Of a stretch of 64,000 bases of DNA, positions 28,872 to 38,257 are shown piece by piece. The position numbers were made by a program, and so were the translations under genes. Positions within the stretch are counted from its first letter, which is position 1. Each line of letters begins with the position of its first letter. Source of the DNA: Snodgrassella sp. CFCC 13594 (GTDB lineage: Bacteria > Pseudomonadota > Gammaproteobacteria > Burkholderiales > Neisseriaceae); assembly GCF_001590725.1 (NCBI RefSeq), contig NZ_LQXR01000002.1:1-64000 (forward strand), given 5' to 3'. The notes below the pieces were generated by a model that ran no database searches, was not told the origin of the DNA, and was given only the letters and a program-made list of their open reading frames with translations.

Positions 28872-30446
28872 ATGACCTCATCTGCTGTTTCCCCAACCAC
28901 GTCGCCTCGTTGGCAAACCACACTGGCACGCCCGTGGCTATACTGGCCTTTGCTGATTGGTTCGGCAGCCGCCACACCGTGGGCCTTTGCACCTTACCGC
29001 CTATTTTGGCTGTTGCCGCTGCTGTTTGCCTTGCTGGTATTGCTTACCCTACTTCGCCCAGACAGGCAGATTCGAAGTGCCTATTTATGGGGCTTGGTGG
29101 CCTATTCGGCGCAATTTTATTGGATCAATATTGCGCTGCATGATGTTGCGGGATTGCCTCAATTGTTTGCCATTCCGCTCACTTTGCTGCTGCCTGCTTA
29201 TCTGGCGGTGTATCCAGCACTCAGTTTTTGGTTATTGGGTTTGTTCAGGCTGCCTGAAAGTCTGCGCATGGGTGTGGTATTGCCACTATTGTGGACATTG
29301 ACTGAGTTTATACGCGAACACGCGCTGACCGGTTTTGGCTGGGGTGCGCTGGGGTATTCACAAATTGCCGCCTCGCCGCTCGCCGCTTGGGCACCGCTAT
29401 CCGGTATCGCCTTAGTCACCTTAGCCACCGCATGCACGGGAGCATGGCTGGCATTGCTCCTTAAAGGTACCCAATCCACCCGCATGTATGCCAGTATTGG
29501 TTTAGTGGCTTTGTGGCTGGGCAGCATGGGCTTGGCGCGCATTCACTGGACACAACCAGATGGCAGCCACGCCCGAGTGGCTTTGGCACAAGGCAATATT
29601 GCGCAAAGTCTAAAATGGGATGAAGCACAATTTGCGCCCACATTAACGCGCTACTATCAGCAAGTACAACACAGCCAAGCCGACATCATTATTTTGCCGG
29701 AAACCGCCATCCCAGTAATGCGTCAAGATTTACCGCCGCAAGTACTATCGGCGTTCGCCGCTGCAGCCAAACACAACCACGCAGCACTGGCAGTGGGCAT
29801 GGTTCAATACACCAGCGATGGGCGCGGCTATCAAAATGCCGTGGTGAATCTGGCCGATTACCACGACAACACACCCGAGGCCACGCTGCCTTATTATGCC
29901 AAAAATCATTTAGTGCCTTTTGGCGAGTACATCCCGTTACCGGCGCTCACAGGCTGGCTCTACCAGCTAATGAACATGCCTTTGGCTGGATTTTCAGGTG
30001 GTGGCGATGCGCAAGCACCTTTGCGCTTGGGCAACCAACGCGTGGCTTTCAATATCTGCTACGAAGATGGCTTTGGTGATGAGCTGATTGCCTCGGCCAA
30101 ACAATCTAGTCTATTGGCCAATATCAGCAACATGGCTTGGTATGGCCAATCCCATGCCATGGACCAACACCTACAGCAATCACAAGCTCGCGCTTTAGAA
30201 ATGGGCCGATATATGGTGCGCGCCACCAATACTGGCATGACGGCCGTCATTAACCCCAAAGGCGAAATCACCGCACTGCTGCCGCCGGATACTGCTCAGG
30301 TTTTAACTGCCGAGATTCAAGGACAGCAAGGCAATACCCCGTACATGCAATTGGGCAGCAGTCGGCCTTTGATGGCCTTGTTGGTGCTGTTGTGCGTGGC
30401 ACTGTGGTGGCGAGGCCGGCGCCATAAACCCGCCACTAAGGCATAA
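28872..30446 (+). CDS. lnt: Apolipoprotein N-acyltransferase Lnt
   Basis: Lnt adds the third acyl chain to the N-terminal cysteine of lipoproteins in the inner membrane. The 524-residue product has about seven N-terminal membrane segments and a periplasmic nitrilase-like domain with the Glu-Lys-Cys triad visible as IIILPETAIPV (Glu), AKNHLVPFGEYIPL (Lys) and FNICYEDGFG (Cys). The pair DQHLQQSQARALEMGRYMVR with ATNTGMTAVINPKG is the family's closing signature. A perfect DUS lies within the frame at 29247. The ybeY-corC-lnt neighbourhood is common in proteobacteria. Confidence 0.95.
   Translation: MTSSAVSPTTSPRWQTTLARPWLYWPLLIGSAAATPWAFAPYRLFWLLPLLFALLVLLTLLRPDRQIRSAYLWGLVAYSAQFYWINIALHDVAGLPQLFAIPLTLLLPAYLAVYPALSFWLLGLFRLPESLRMGVVLPLLWTLTEFIREHALTGFGWGALGYSQIAASPLAAWAPLSGIALVTLATACTGAWLALLLKGTQSTRMYASIGLVALWLGSMGLARIHWTQPDGSHARVALAQGNIAQSLKWDEAQFAPTLTRYYQQVQHSQADIIILPETAIPVMRQDLPPQVLSAFAAAAKHNHAALAVGMVQYTSDGRGYQNAVVNLADYHDNTPEATLPYYAKNHLVPFGEYIPLPALTGWLYQLMNMPLAGFSGGGDAQAPLRLGNQRVAFNICYEDGFGDELIASAKQSSLLANISNMAWYGQSHAMDQHLQQSQARALEMGRYMVRATNTGMTAVINPKGEITALLPPDTAQVLTAEIQGQQGNTPYMQLGSSRPLMALLVLLCVALWWRGRRHKPATKA
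29247..29258 (+). repeat. Perfect DUS inside lnt
   Basis: AGGCTGCCTGAA, read in frame as RLPES by lnt. The preceding TTC extends it into the palindrome-like TTCAGGCTGCCTGAA. Confidence 0.9.
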
Positions 30447-30466
30447 TCCGCGCTACATATATATTC

Positions 30467-30504
30467 AAAAAAGGCTGCCTGAAACATTTCAGGCAGCCTT
30501 TTTT
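30467..30504. terminator. Bidirectional DUS-pair terminator, lnt/dld
   Basis: AGGCTGCCTGAA at 30472-30483 and TTCAGGCAGCCT at 30488-30499, with A-run before and T-run after. It lies between convergent lnt and dld and should serve both. Confidence 0.9.
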
Positions 30505-30518
30505 GCAACACAACGCCA

Positions 30519-32216
30519 TTATTGCCAATTTTTCTTTTTTGATGTTTTACCGATACCCGGATTGAAGCTATTGGTGGGATCCAGTTTGCGGTAAAACTGT
30601 TTGAGTGCAGGTTTGGCTTCATACAAGTGGCCCACATTATGTTCAGCCGGATACTGTGCGCCTCGTTGATCCAGTAGCGCCAGCATTTCTTCCTCAACCG
30701 CCATGCAATCAGTGCCTTTTTTGGCAATGTAATCCTGATGAAATACATGGCAAAAGAAATGACCATAATAAAGCTTGTGGATAAAGGCTTGATTGATGTG
30801 GTCAGGTAAGGTTTCAAACCAATCTTTATCATTGCGTCGCAAGGCCACATCCAAAGCCACGATGTCCTCTACCGTATCGGGGTGTACATCACGATACCGC
30901 ACTGCTGCACCAGCCACTGCAAATCGGTGCAACATGGCCGCTTGCGATTCTTTGGCATCACAACGGAAATAGGCGCTGTCTTTGCCTTGGAAAAATTCCT
31001 TCAAAAAAGCATCGGCTTCAGCAATGCCTTCATCGCCCATCTTCAAAATCAAATGGTGTTCATAACGGTCGCGGTAATCACGCAGCGATTGTGGCAAATG
31101 CGGTGGTAAAAATTTGCACAAAAATTGCGCCACATGATCGGTAAAATATTTGGGTAAAAACGGAATTTTCTGAGCAATGCGGTCCACTTTATTCTTAAAA
31201 TCAAACAGCATGGGCAGACGATCAGTACCAAATTTCTGAATCAGCAGGAACGTATCTTTGCCGTATATGGCCGCCACATCAAACGCTTCGCGGTGGATGT
31301 ATTCCCCAGAAATCGGCAAGTTTTTAAAATTTGCCAAAATATGGCGGCGAATGTCATCCAATTCAGCCGTGTTGTTGGTGCCAATGTAATAAACTTGGGT
31401 ATTTTTTTCCAACGGAAATGTATCCAGACGTACGCCAAACACCATCAGCTTGCCGGCACTACCCGATGCCTCATAGTGACGCGATGGATCGGCATTGAAC
31501 CGCGCCGGAGTATCTGCATCAATTTCACGAACATGATGGCAATATTCATGATCGTGACCAGCACCCACATCGTGTTGCACATCCTTGGCCTGGTAATGGT
31601 GATTTTGTAAGTTGGTGAGTATTTCTTCAGGGGTTTGGCCCAAATCAATGCCCAAATGATTCACCAATTGTAACTGCCCATGTTCGTCCACCTGGGCAAA
31701 CAGTGCCATTTGTGTGTACGCTGGGCCGCGCTGAATCAAAGCGCCACCCGAGTTGTTGCAAACACCACCAAATACCGAAGCACCAATACAGGAAGACCCA
31801 ATCACGGAATGGGGACCACGCTGAAACGGTAATAGGGCTTTTTCCAAGCGATTGAGCGTGCTACCAGGCAAACACACTACCTGCTTACCGTCTTCAATCA
31901 CTTGCACACCTTCCAGACGGCGTGTGCTGACAATCACGATAGGACGGTCATAATCATTACCATCAGGCGTAGAGCCACCGGTAAGACCGGTATTGGCCGC
32001 CTGCGTAATGACAATCACATCGGCTGCCACACAGGCCTGCAAAATTTGCCACTGTTCTAATAAGGTTCCCGGGATCACCACCGCCAAAGCATTGCCCACA
32101 CCAAAACGGAATCCTTGCCGGTACGGCAGTGTATGTGCAGGGTCGGTGAGCGTGTGCTCGGTGCCCACAATTTTTTGTAATTGAGTGATCAAAGTGTGTG
32201 CGTCAAATGTAGCCAT
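30519..32216 (-). CDS. dld: Quinone-dependent D-lactate dehydrogenase
   Basis: Dld is a peripheral membrane FAD enzyme that oxidises D-lactate to pyruvate and feeds electrons to the quinone pool. The 565-residue length fits the E. coli type. The FAD-binding domain has VIVITQAANTGLTGGSTPDG and GSSCIGASVFGGVCNNSGGA, and the C-terminal membrane-binding and cap domains contain GEYIHREAFDVAAIYGKDTF and LKMGDEGIAEADAFLKEFF. The closing DPTNSFNPGIGKTSKKK is typical. GGAGC precedes the ATG at 32216. D- or L-lactate use is a known trait of host-associated Neisseriaceae. Confidence 0.95.
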   Translation of the reverse strand: MATFDAHTLITQLQKIVGTEHTLTDPAHTLPYRQGFRFGVGNALAVVIPGTLLEQWQILQACVAADVIVITQAANTGLTGGSTPDGNDYDRPIVIVSTRRLEGVQVIEDGKQVVCLPGSTLNRLEKALLPFQRGPHSVIGSSCIGASVFGGVCNNSGGALIQRGPAYTQMALFAQVDEHGQLQLVNHLGIDLGQTPEEILTNLQNHHYQAKDVQHDVGAGHDHEYCHHVREIDADTPARFNADPSRHYEASGSAGKLMVFGVRLDTFPLEKNTQVYYIGTNNTAELDDIRRHILANFKNLPISGEYIHREAFDVAAIYGKDTFLLIQKFGTDRLPMLFDFKNKVDRIAQKIPFLPKYFTDHVAQFLCKFLPPHLPQSLRDYRDRYEHHLILKMGDEGIAEADAFLKEFFQGKDSAYFRCDAKESQAAMLHRFAVAGAAVRYRDVHPDTVEDIVALDVALRRNDKDWFETLPDHINQAFIHKLYYGHFFCHVFHQDYIAKKGTDCMAVEEEMLALLDQRGAQYPAEHNVGHLYEAKPALKQFYRKLDPTNSFNPGIGKTSKKKNWQ

Positions 32217-32350
32217 GGTTAAAGCTCCGAATGAGTGTTGCTGCGTTATTCAGGCAGCTTGATGTGATATATGCAATTATTCTACTATGCTACGCAGCAA
32301 TCATCATGAATGAAAGTATCTTTTCATTTATGAACATTTTATCCACTACC

Positions 32351-34198
32351 TCACGCATCCGCAGAATCGGGCAAGAACCCCCCGCTTTGATGCTGCCACA
32401 GCTTGGCATACACCCCATTTTGCGCCAGCAGTTCTGCGTGAGACCCCTCCTCTACGATCCGCCCTTTATCCATGACCACCAAGCGATCCATAGCTGCAAT
32501 GGTGGACAGGCGATGAGCAATGGCCACCACCGTTTTCCCGCGCATGAGTTCAGTCAGATTTTCTTGAATGGCGGCTTCCACTTCAGAATCCAAGGCGCTG
32601 GTGGCCTCATCCAAAAGTAGAATCGGAGCATCTTTCAGCATCACGCGGGCAATGGCTATGCGCTGGCGCTGGCCTCCCGATAACTTAATACCGCGTTCGC
32701 CCACATGAGCATCATAGCCTTGGCGTCCTTTAGCATCGTGCAACGTGTGAATAAAACCATCGGCTGCCGCCTTTTCTGCCGCCAGTTTAATGTGTTCGGC
32801 GCTGGCATCCGGCCGACCATAAACAATATTGTCGCGCACAGATCGGTGCAGCAACGAGGTATCTTGGGTAACCAAACCAATTTGCGCACGCAGACTTTCT
32901 TGGGTAACTTGGCGAATGTCTTGCCCATCAATATCGATCTCGCCTTGTTGCACATCATAAAAACGCAACAACAAATTGGTGAGCGTGGTTTTACCGGCAC
33001 CGCTGCGCCCCACCAATCCCACTTTTTCGCCGGCCTTGATGTGTAGATTAAAATCCTGCAGCAGCGGTTTATCAGTGTCATAAGCAAAATGAACATGCTT
33101 AAACTGGATATCGCCCTGGGTCACTTTGAGCGGTAACGCTTTGGGCGCATCCACAACCATGTGGGGTTTAGACAGCGTATTCATCCCATCTTGTACTGTA
33201 CCGATGTTTTCAAACAGGCGCGCACTTTCCCACATCACCCAATGAGACAAACCATTGATGCGCAATGCCATGGCGGTAGCGGTGGCTAAGGCACCCACTC
33301 CCACTTGGCCGCGCATCCACAACCACACACCTAAGGCCGCCGTACTCACAATCAACAACATATTGATGGCCGTACTCAAGCTATCCAAAATCGTACCTAA
33401 GCGCATTTGCGCATGCACAGTATTCAGAAATTCTTGCATAGAAGCACGCGCATATGCCGACTCCCGAGCACTGTGTGAAAACAATTTAACAGTGGCGATA
33501 TTGGTGTAGGCATCGGTAATGCGGCCAGTCATCAAACTACGCGCATCAGCTTGACGCTGAGCGGTTTGCGCCAGACGGGGAATCAACAAACGCAAACTCA
33601 GCACAAATAACACCACCCACACCACAAATGGCAACAACAACCAGCGATCCAAACTCACCAAAATCACACCAGATGTCACAAAATACACCAATACATACAC
33701 CAGCATATCAGCCACCGACATCACGGTATCCCGCACCGCCAGCGCCGTTTGCATCACTTTTGCCGATACCCGTCCAGCAAATTCATCTTGATAAAATCCC
33801 ATGCTCTGGCCCAGCATCAAGCGGTGAAACTGCCAACGCAAGCGCATGGGGAAAGCGCCCTGCAATGTTTGTAAGCGCACGTTGGATGCCACAAACGACC
33901 ACACAATGCTCAGTAGCAATACACCCACCATAGCCAGCAACGGCCACCCTTTCTCAGCCCAGAGTGTGGCAGGGGTGTATTGCCCCATCCAATCAATAAT
34001 GGTGCCCATAAATTGAAAAATCAGCGCTTCTAGAATGCCCGTCCCCACCGTCAATAGCGTGAGCACCAACAACCAGCCGCGCGAACCAGCCAGACAAGAC
34101 CAAATAAATGCCACCACACTTTTTTGCGAAGGTTGCGTTAAGGTTTCAGGATAGGGATTGATGCGGTTTTCAAACCACGAAAAAAATCGGTTCAACAT
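32351..34198 (-). CDS. ABC exporter, fused membrane and ATPase domains
   Basis: A 615-residue half-transporter of the MsbA/multidrug type. The N-terminal half has six predicted membrane helices (residues about 40-330); the C-terminal half is the ATPase, with Walker A GLVGRSGAGKTTLTNLLLRF, Q-loop VTQDTSLLHRSV, signature KLSGGQRQRIAIARVMLKDA, Walker B PILLLDEATSALD and the H-loop VVAIAHRLSTI. It should act as a dimer and export a hydrophobic or lipid-like substrate or a peptide; the substrate cannot be told. No partner membrane fusion or outer-membrane genes are adjacent. It lies in the same direction as dld. Confidence 0.9.
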   Translation of the reverse strand: MLNRFFSWFENRINPYPETLTQPSQKSVVAFIWSCLAGSRGWLLVLTLLTVGTGILEALIFQFMGTIIDWMGQYTPATLWAEKGWPLLAMVGVLLLSIVWSFVASNVRLQTLQGAFPMRLRWQFHRLMLGQSMGFYQDEFAGRVSAKVMQTALAVRDTVMSVADMLVYVLVYFVTSGVILVSLDRWLLLPFVVWVVLFVLSLRLLIPRLAQTAQRQADARSLMTGRITDAYTNIATVKLFSHSARESAYARASMQEFLNTVHAQMRLGTILDSLSTAINMLLIVSTAALGVWLWMRGQVGVGALATATAMALRINGLSHWVMWESARLFENIGTVQDGMNTLSKPHMVVDAPKALPLKVTQGDIQFKHVHFAYDTDKPLLQDFNLHIKAGEKVGLVGRSGAGKTTLTNLLLRFYDVQQGEIDIDGQDIRQVTQESLRAQIGLVTQDTSLLHRSVRDNIVYGRPDASAEHIKLAAEKAAADGFIHTLHDAKGRQGYDAHVGERGIKLSGGQRQRIAIARVMLKDAPILLLDEATSALDSEVEAAIQENLTELMRGKTVVAIAHRLSTIAAMDRLVVMDKGRIVEEGSHAELLAQNGVYAKLWQHQSGGFLPDSADA

Positions 34199-34248
34199 AA
34201 TTTAACCAAGGTTTTTAGCCATATAAAGCAAAGAAAATACTCATATGG

Positions 34249-34941
34249 TCACTTAAAAAGGCTGCCTGAACAATCAGTGGGACGATTTTGTGCGCTTGCT
34301 CTCGTCATCTGACTACGGTCTGTGGCATAAAACAATATGGGGTCGCCGCTTGATGCTTCAATCACAAGCGCCCGATAACGGCAACAAAGAAGCCACGTGC
34401 GTTCGTCTGACCACCTCACTCGGTGCGGATGATGGCTGTCACGATTGTAGGGTTGGTCATAGAGCCAATGCTGCCACAATGGCGACAAACTCCCTGAAAT
34501 TTGGGGCTTGTCGTCAATCAAAATATCTCCACGCACCCAAGTTTTGTCTTTGGTCAACACAATGCGGCTTAACCAAGACTCGCCCAGATACTGGCGAACC
34601 CAGTCAAATTTTTCGGTCACACAATGTTGGTAATCATGAATGGGGGATGTACATATACGGACATCGTGACCCGCAGCCAGCAACCGCTGAATCGCATCCA
34701 GCCCCGCTTCAATAGGCGGCAAGTTAGCAAAAAAACCGACCCCGCTGTAAAGCGCATGCAATTGCTGATGGTAGGCAGGTTCCATGTCATCACGCAGGTA
34801 AAAATGATGACGCTCACCCAGCGGTGCAGGTACACCGTAACGGCGAAGCCACGCCTCACGTATGCCTAAATCAAAATCGGCCAATACGCCATCCTGATCA
34901 ATCAACAGCAGTTTGCATTCCACCGTGCCATCCTCTATCAC
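34249..34941 (-). CDS. HAD-type 5'(3')-deoxyribonucleotidase-like protein
   Basis: A HAD phosphatase related to the NT5C deoxyribonucleotidases. The catalytic motif is [16 protein letters not shown] (DxDGVLAD), motif II is around [11 protein letters not shown], and motif IV is [18 protein letters not shown] is the conserved C-terminal block. The predicted start is a GTG at 34941 that overlaps the ruvA stop as GTGA. The family usually ends soon after DQPYNR, but here the frame runs 60 residues further (from [12 protein letters not shown]) and stops inside a DUS, so the tail may reflect another missing base. Substrate is probably a deoxynucleoside monophosphate. Confidence 0.75.
   Translation of the reverse strand: MIEDGTVECKLLLIDQDGVLADFDLGIREAWLRRYGVPAPLGERHHFYLRDDMEPAYHQQLHALYSGVGFFANLPPIEAGLDAIQRLLAAGHDVRICTSPIHDYQHCVTEKFDWVRQYLGESWLSRIVLTKDKTWVRGDILIDDKPQISGSLSPLWQHWLYDQPYNRDSHHPHRVRWSDERTWLLCCRYRALVIEASSGDPILFYATDRSQMTRASAQNRPTDCSGSLFK
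34259..34270 (+). repeat. Perfect DUS at the nucleotidase 3' end
   Basis: AGGCTGCCTGAA overlaps the last codons of the nucleotidase frame on the opposite strand. Confidence 0.9.
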
Positions 34942-35515
34942 TTCAGCATATTTTTCAAAGCTAGGCGCACACCTTCACTGACTTCGGTATTTTCAGGCAA
35001 CCCTTTGCATGCAGCCTGGGCCTCGCGTTCACTGTAACCCAGTGCCAACAAAGTACCCACAATGTCACCATGACTGCCTACAGCCAACGGCGCCAATAAG
35101 CTCCATCGTCTGAAGTACCTAATTTACCACGCAATTCCAACACCATGCGTTCGGCGGTTTTCTTACCAATACCTGGTGCCGCCGATAAGCGTTTCACATC
35201 CTCGGCCGCCACCGCCTGAGCCAACTCTTGGCTGGATAAGGTCGACAGAATACCCAAGGCCGTTTTGGCACCAATACCAGACACCTTCACCAATTGCCGA
35301 AATGTTTCACGTTCTTCGGCGGTGCCGAAGCCAAACAGCAAATGTGCATCTTCGCGCACCACCAATTGGGTATACAGTTGCACCGTTTCGCTCAAAGCCG
35401 GTAAAGCATAAAACGTTTGCATGGAAACCTGCACCTCATAACCCACGCCCTGCACATCCACCAACAACAATGGCGGTATTTTTTCCACCAATGTGCCACG
35501 CAAACGGCCAATCAT
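34938..35515 (-). CDS. ruvA: Holliday junction DNA helicase subunit RuvA (frameshifted)
   Basis: RuvA binds Holliday junctions and recruits the RuvB motor for branch migration. The first frame gives the OB-fold domain I ([20 protein letters not shown]) and the helix-hairpin-helix domain II ([36 protein letters not shown]) but stops after a junk end. The next frame holds domain III, which contacts Ruv[21 protein letters not shown], then [17 protein letters not shown]. One extra A/T at 35098 joins them into 192 residues, the family length. The start at 35515 has GGAGTG just ahead. The stop overlaps the nucleotidase GTG (GTGA). Confidence 0.9.
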
Positions 35516-35604
35516 AATCACTCCTTGTTCAGGCAGCTTCAATAACAAAAGCCCGTGCATGATAACACGGGCGCAAACTGCAAAAAGGTGATTTCTAGGA
35601 GTGA

Positions 35605-36393
35605 TTACAGTGCAGTCAGCACTGCTTTTTTCATGCTGTCGGCACGTTCCTGTTCACGAAACGGCCCCATGCGCACCACGTAGTTGTTTTTGACCTTCAC
35701 CAGTGAAGCTTTGTTATCGCTATTTACCGCTTTTAAATGCTTGCTGGTGGCATTCAAATAAGCCTGTGCTTCTTTGACATCGCGAAAGTGCTGCAAATCC
35801 ACATAGATGTTGCCATTTTTATTGGTTGCCACGGCCTCTTTACTGCCTTGGAGCTGCTCAACCCGCACCCGTGCGGTACCGTGGCTGATGAAGCCCAATT
35901 GCTGAGCGGCGGCTTGGGAAACATCCATGATGCGGTTGCTGTGGAATGGCCCACGGTCATTAATGCGAACCACAACGGTTTTGCCATTTTTTAAATTGGT
36001 GACGCGCGCATAACTAGGAATAGGCAGCGTAGGATGGGCCGCAGTCAGCTGATGCTTGTTGTAGCGTTCGCCTGATGAGGTTTTACGGCCATGAAATTGA
36101 CCGCCATACCAAGAGGCTTTGCCTTCTTGGGAAAAATCAGCCACTTTTTGCAGTGGATAATAACGTTTGCCGGCTACTTTATAGCTTTTGTTGGCAGTGC
36201 GGTGTAGTTGCTCGGTTTTAACCGGGCTGTCTGAACTTAATTTCGGAACCGCGCTCGGCGCGTGATAAACGGGCGCCATCAAGCGGCCATTCGGTTCTGC
36301 CGCAGCAGGATTCATCAATAAGGTACACAGGCCAATGGTGGCACTTACCCCAACAAAAAATACATTCTTAGCCGTAGTCAAACCGGTATCCAT
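35605..36393 (-). CDS. rlpA: RlpA-like septal ring lytic transglycosylase with SPOR domain
   Basis: RlpA proteins cleave denuded glycan strands at the septum. The product (262 residues from the ATG at 36393) has a signal peptide with a hydrophobic core ([17 protein letters not shown]), so it is exported; I see no clear lipobox in front of the cleavage region. The double-psi beta-barrel follows: [40 protein letters not shown], then [20 protein letters not shown] with the catalytic Asp. The last 75 residues ([20 protein letters not shown] onward) are a SPOR domain that targets division-site peptidoglycan. The frame stays open upstream to 36570, but that part lacks signal or family character. 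Confidence 0.88.
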   Translation of the reverse strand: MDTGLTTAKNVFFVGVSATIGLCTLLMNPAAAEPNGRLMAPVYHAPSAVPKLSSDSPVKTEQLHRTANKSYKVAGKRYYPLQKVADFSQEGKASWYGGQFHGRKTSSGERYNKHQLTAAHPTLPIPSYARVTNLKNGKTVVVRINDRGPFHSNRIMDVSQAAAQQLGFISHGTARVRVEQLQGSKEAVATNKNGNIYVDLQHFRDVKEAQAYLNATSKHLKAVNSDNKASLVKVKNNYVVRMGPFREQERADSMKKAVLTAL

Positions 36394-36778
36394 TCTTGAG
36401 TTAAAAATAGCAGTGCCCACAATCCACCTGTTTGAACAATCAATAAAGAAATGAGGTGATATTGTTACTTGGGCGATGGCGCAAAATCCCATTGAGATTT
36501 CAAACCAATAATGATCATTGCGAATGATCAAGGCATGTTTGGCACGTATAAAACGGCAACACACAATCAAACATTAATTGAAAACCATTGTTATGGCTCA
36601 ATGTTAATGAATTCGGAAAAGGCCAGATCCAAACGGCGCGCCAACGCACGTAAACAGCGGCATCCAAGCATGATTCCAAACATCAACAACCGCACACAAA
36701 AACAGCAGTAAACAATTAAATCATAGACTTAACGATGGGCTACTATGCCAAAAAAACCATAAGGCCGTCAAAAATTTT
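36394..36778. other. AT-rich gap between rlpA and comF
   Basis: About 385 bases with no supported gene. It contains the 19-base palindrome described separately, which is positioned to control rlpA. Confidence 0.5.
36512..36530. promoter_or_regulatory. 19-base palindrome upstream of rlpA (candidate operator)
   Basis: TGATCATT-GCG-AATGATCA is a perfect inverted repeat of 8+3+8, about 120 bases upstream of the rlpA start. It has the size of a Fur-type or other dimeric regulator site but does not match the Fur consensus well. No regulator is assigned. Confidence 0.45.
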
Positions 36779-37501
36779 TCATAATGGGCGCGCCAAGGCC
36801 CACGCCCAAACCGAGCGGGCGCCCGCTTTTTTCAGGGCTTGCGCCAATTCAGCGATTGTTGCGCCAGTGGTCACAACATCATCGATTAACAGCACGTTAC
36901 GATTCTTAACATCTGCATTAATTTTAAAAATGCCGCGCACATTGCGCAGCCTTTCGGCTTGTTTCAGTGTGGACTGCGCCGCGCGATGAATGCGGCCAAT
37001 ACGCAATGGTGACAACACGGGCCAGCAATAATGCTTTGCCAACGCATCAACCAATAAACCACTTTGATTAAAACCCCGCATTGACAGACGCTTTCTACTC
37101 AATGGCATGGGCAGCACCAATATCTCATCAATTACTTCAGCACCCAGCCACGGCGGAGCGTGCTCGACCATCAAAGCCGCAATGACAGGTGTCAATACGG
37201 CTTGATGTTGGTGTTTGTAGGCATACAATAAAGTGCTGATGGGTGGTTGATACGCATAAGAAGCAAATAAAGCCACCGTGGGTGGTGGGTGCGTCTGGCA
37301 ATGGCCACACAACACACCATGCAAGCTTAAGCGGGCGCAGCCCGGACACGTTTGGTTTTCATCCAAGCGCAGTATCTGCATATCGTTCAGACAACCCGCA
37401 CACAGCCCTAAAGAAGACGAGGTTTCGTGGCATAATACGCAATAGGGTGCGCCAATGATGGCGCGTTCTATGTTAGCCAGCCAAGACAGACGATTGCCCA
37501 T
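36779..37501 (-). CDS. comF: ComF-family phosphoribosyltransferase-like protein
   Basis: ComF proteins take part in natural transformation, handling single-stranded DNA after uptake. The 240-residue product has the N-terminal zinc finger (CVLCHETSSSLGLCAGC, then TCPGCARLSLHGVLCGHC) and the C-terminal phosphoribosyltransferase fold with NVLLIDDVVTTGATIAELAQ, the PRPP-binding loop. RLSMRGFNQSGLLVDALAK is another family block. It fits the many DUS sites, which serve DNA uptake. Its start codon overlaps that of bioH on the other strand. Confidence 0.88.
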   Translation of the reverse strand: MGNRLSWLANIERAIIGAPYCVLCHETSSSLGLCAGCLNDMQILRLDENQTCPGCARLSLHGVLCGHCQTHPPPTVALFASYAYQPPISTLLYAYKHQHQAVLTPVIAALMVEHAPPWLGAEVIDEILVLPMPLSRKRLSMRGFNQSGLLVDALAKHYCWPVLSPLRIGRIHRAAQSTLKQAERLRNVRGIFKINADVKNRNVLLIDDVVTTGATIAELAQALKKAGARSVWAWALARPL

Positions 37502-38257
37502 GTCCTCACCTCATCCCGTTTGGCTGATTCACGGCTGGGCCGCGAATCACCACATATTTGATCCAGTGTATGCAGCGCTGCCACGTGCTTTTCAGGCAGC
37601 CTATCATGCACCCGACTTGCCCGGCCACGGTACCACAGCATTGTCGACAAATGCTTTCGACCTATCCGCCATCGCCGCAGCGTATGCGGCTCAAGTGAGT
37701 GAACCGGCACACATATTGGGCTGGTCGCTCGGCGGCATGGTGGCCATCAAAATGGCCGCGCACTACCCTGATAAAGTGGCCTCCTTGTGTCTAGTCGATA
37801 GTCTGCCCAAAGTGATGGCCGATGCCAATTATCCCCAAGGACTCAAACGCCTAGCTTTTGCTGACATGGTGGCGCAATTTGAAACAAATTACCAGCAGTC
37901 TATGGGACAGTTCTTGGGCCTACAAATGATGTATGCGGCGAAGGAAACACGCCGTCAGGTGGAAAATTTATTACCCACCATCGCAGCAGGTGGTACGCCT
38001 ACTGGTTTGCGCGCAGCATTAGCCGCCTTATTGGCCGCAGATTTGCGCCAGATTTACCACTCATTCGCTGCCCCACTTTATTGATTTACGGACAACGCGA
38101 TGCCCTCACCCCAGTACGCATGGGGGAATACCTGCATCAATGCATTCCGCAAAGCCAATTGCATATCATCCCGCAAGCGGCCCATGCACCATTCCTCAGC
38201 CACACCACCGAGTTCACCCACCTTATTACCTATTTTTGGGAGCGCCTTGCCCCATGA
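37500..38257 (+). CDS. bioH: Pimeloyl-ACP methyl ester carboxylesterase BioH (frameshifted)
   Basis: BioH removes the methyl group from pimeloyl-ACP methyl ester, ending the disguised fatty-acid route to biotin. The alpha/beta hydrolase opens PVWLIHGWAANHHIFDPVYA, and the nucleophile is in HILGWSLGGMVAIK. The first frame ends at 38084 with a foreign tail. The next frame continues PTLLIYGQRDALTPVRMGEY, with the catalytic Asp, and PQAAHAPFLSHT, with the catalytic His. One extra T in the run at 38053-38055 restores 252 residues. As written, two of the three catalytic residues are lost. Its end overlaps bioC (ATGA). A DUS is inside the gene at 37591. Confidence 0.87.
37591..37602 (-). repeat. Perfect DUS inside bioH
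   Basis: TTCAGGCAGCCT read in frame by bioH. Confidence 0.9.

Noticed and set aside
36505..36535. Fur box upstream of rlpA
   Set aside because: The palindrome has the right size but does not follow the GATAATGATAATCATTATC pattern closely enough.
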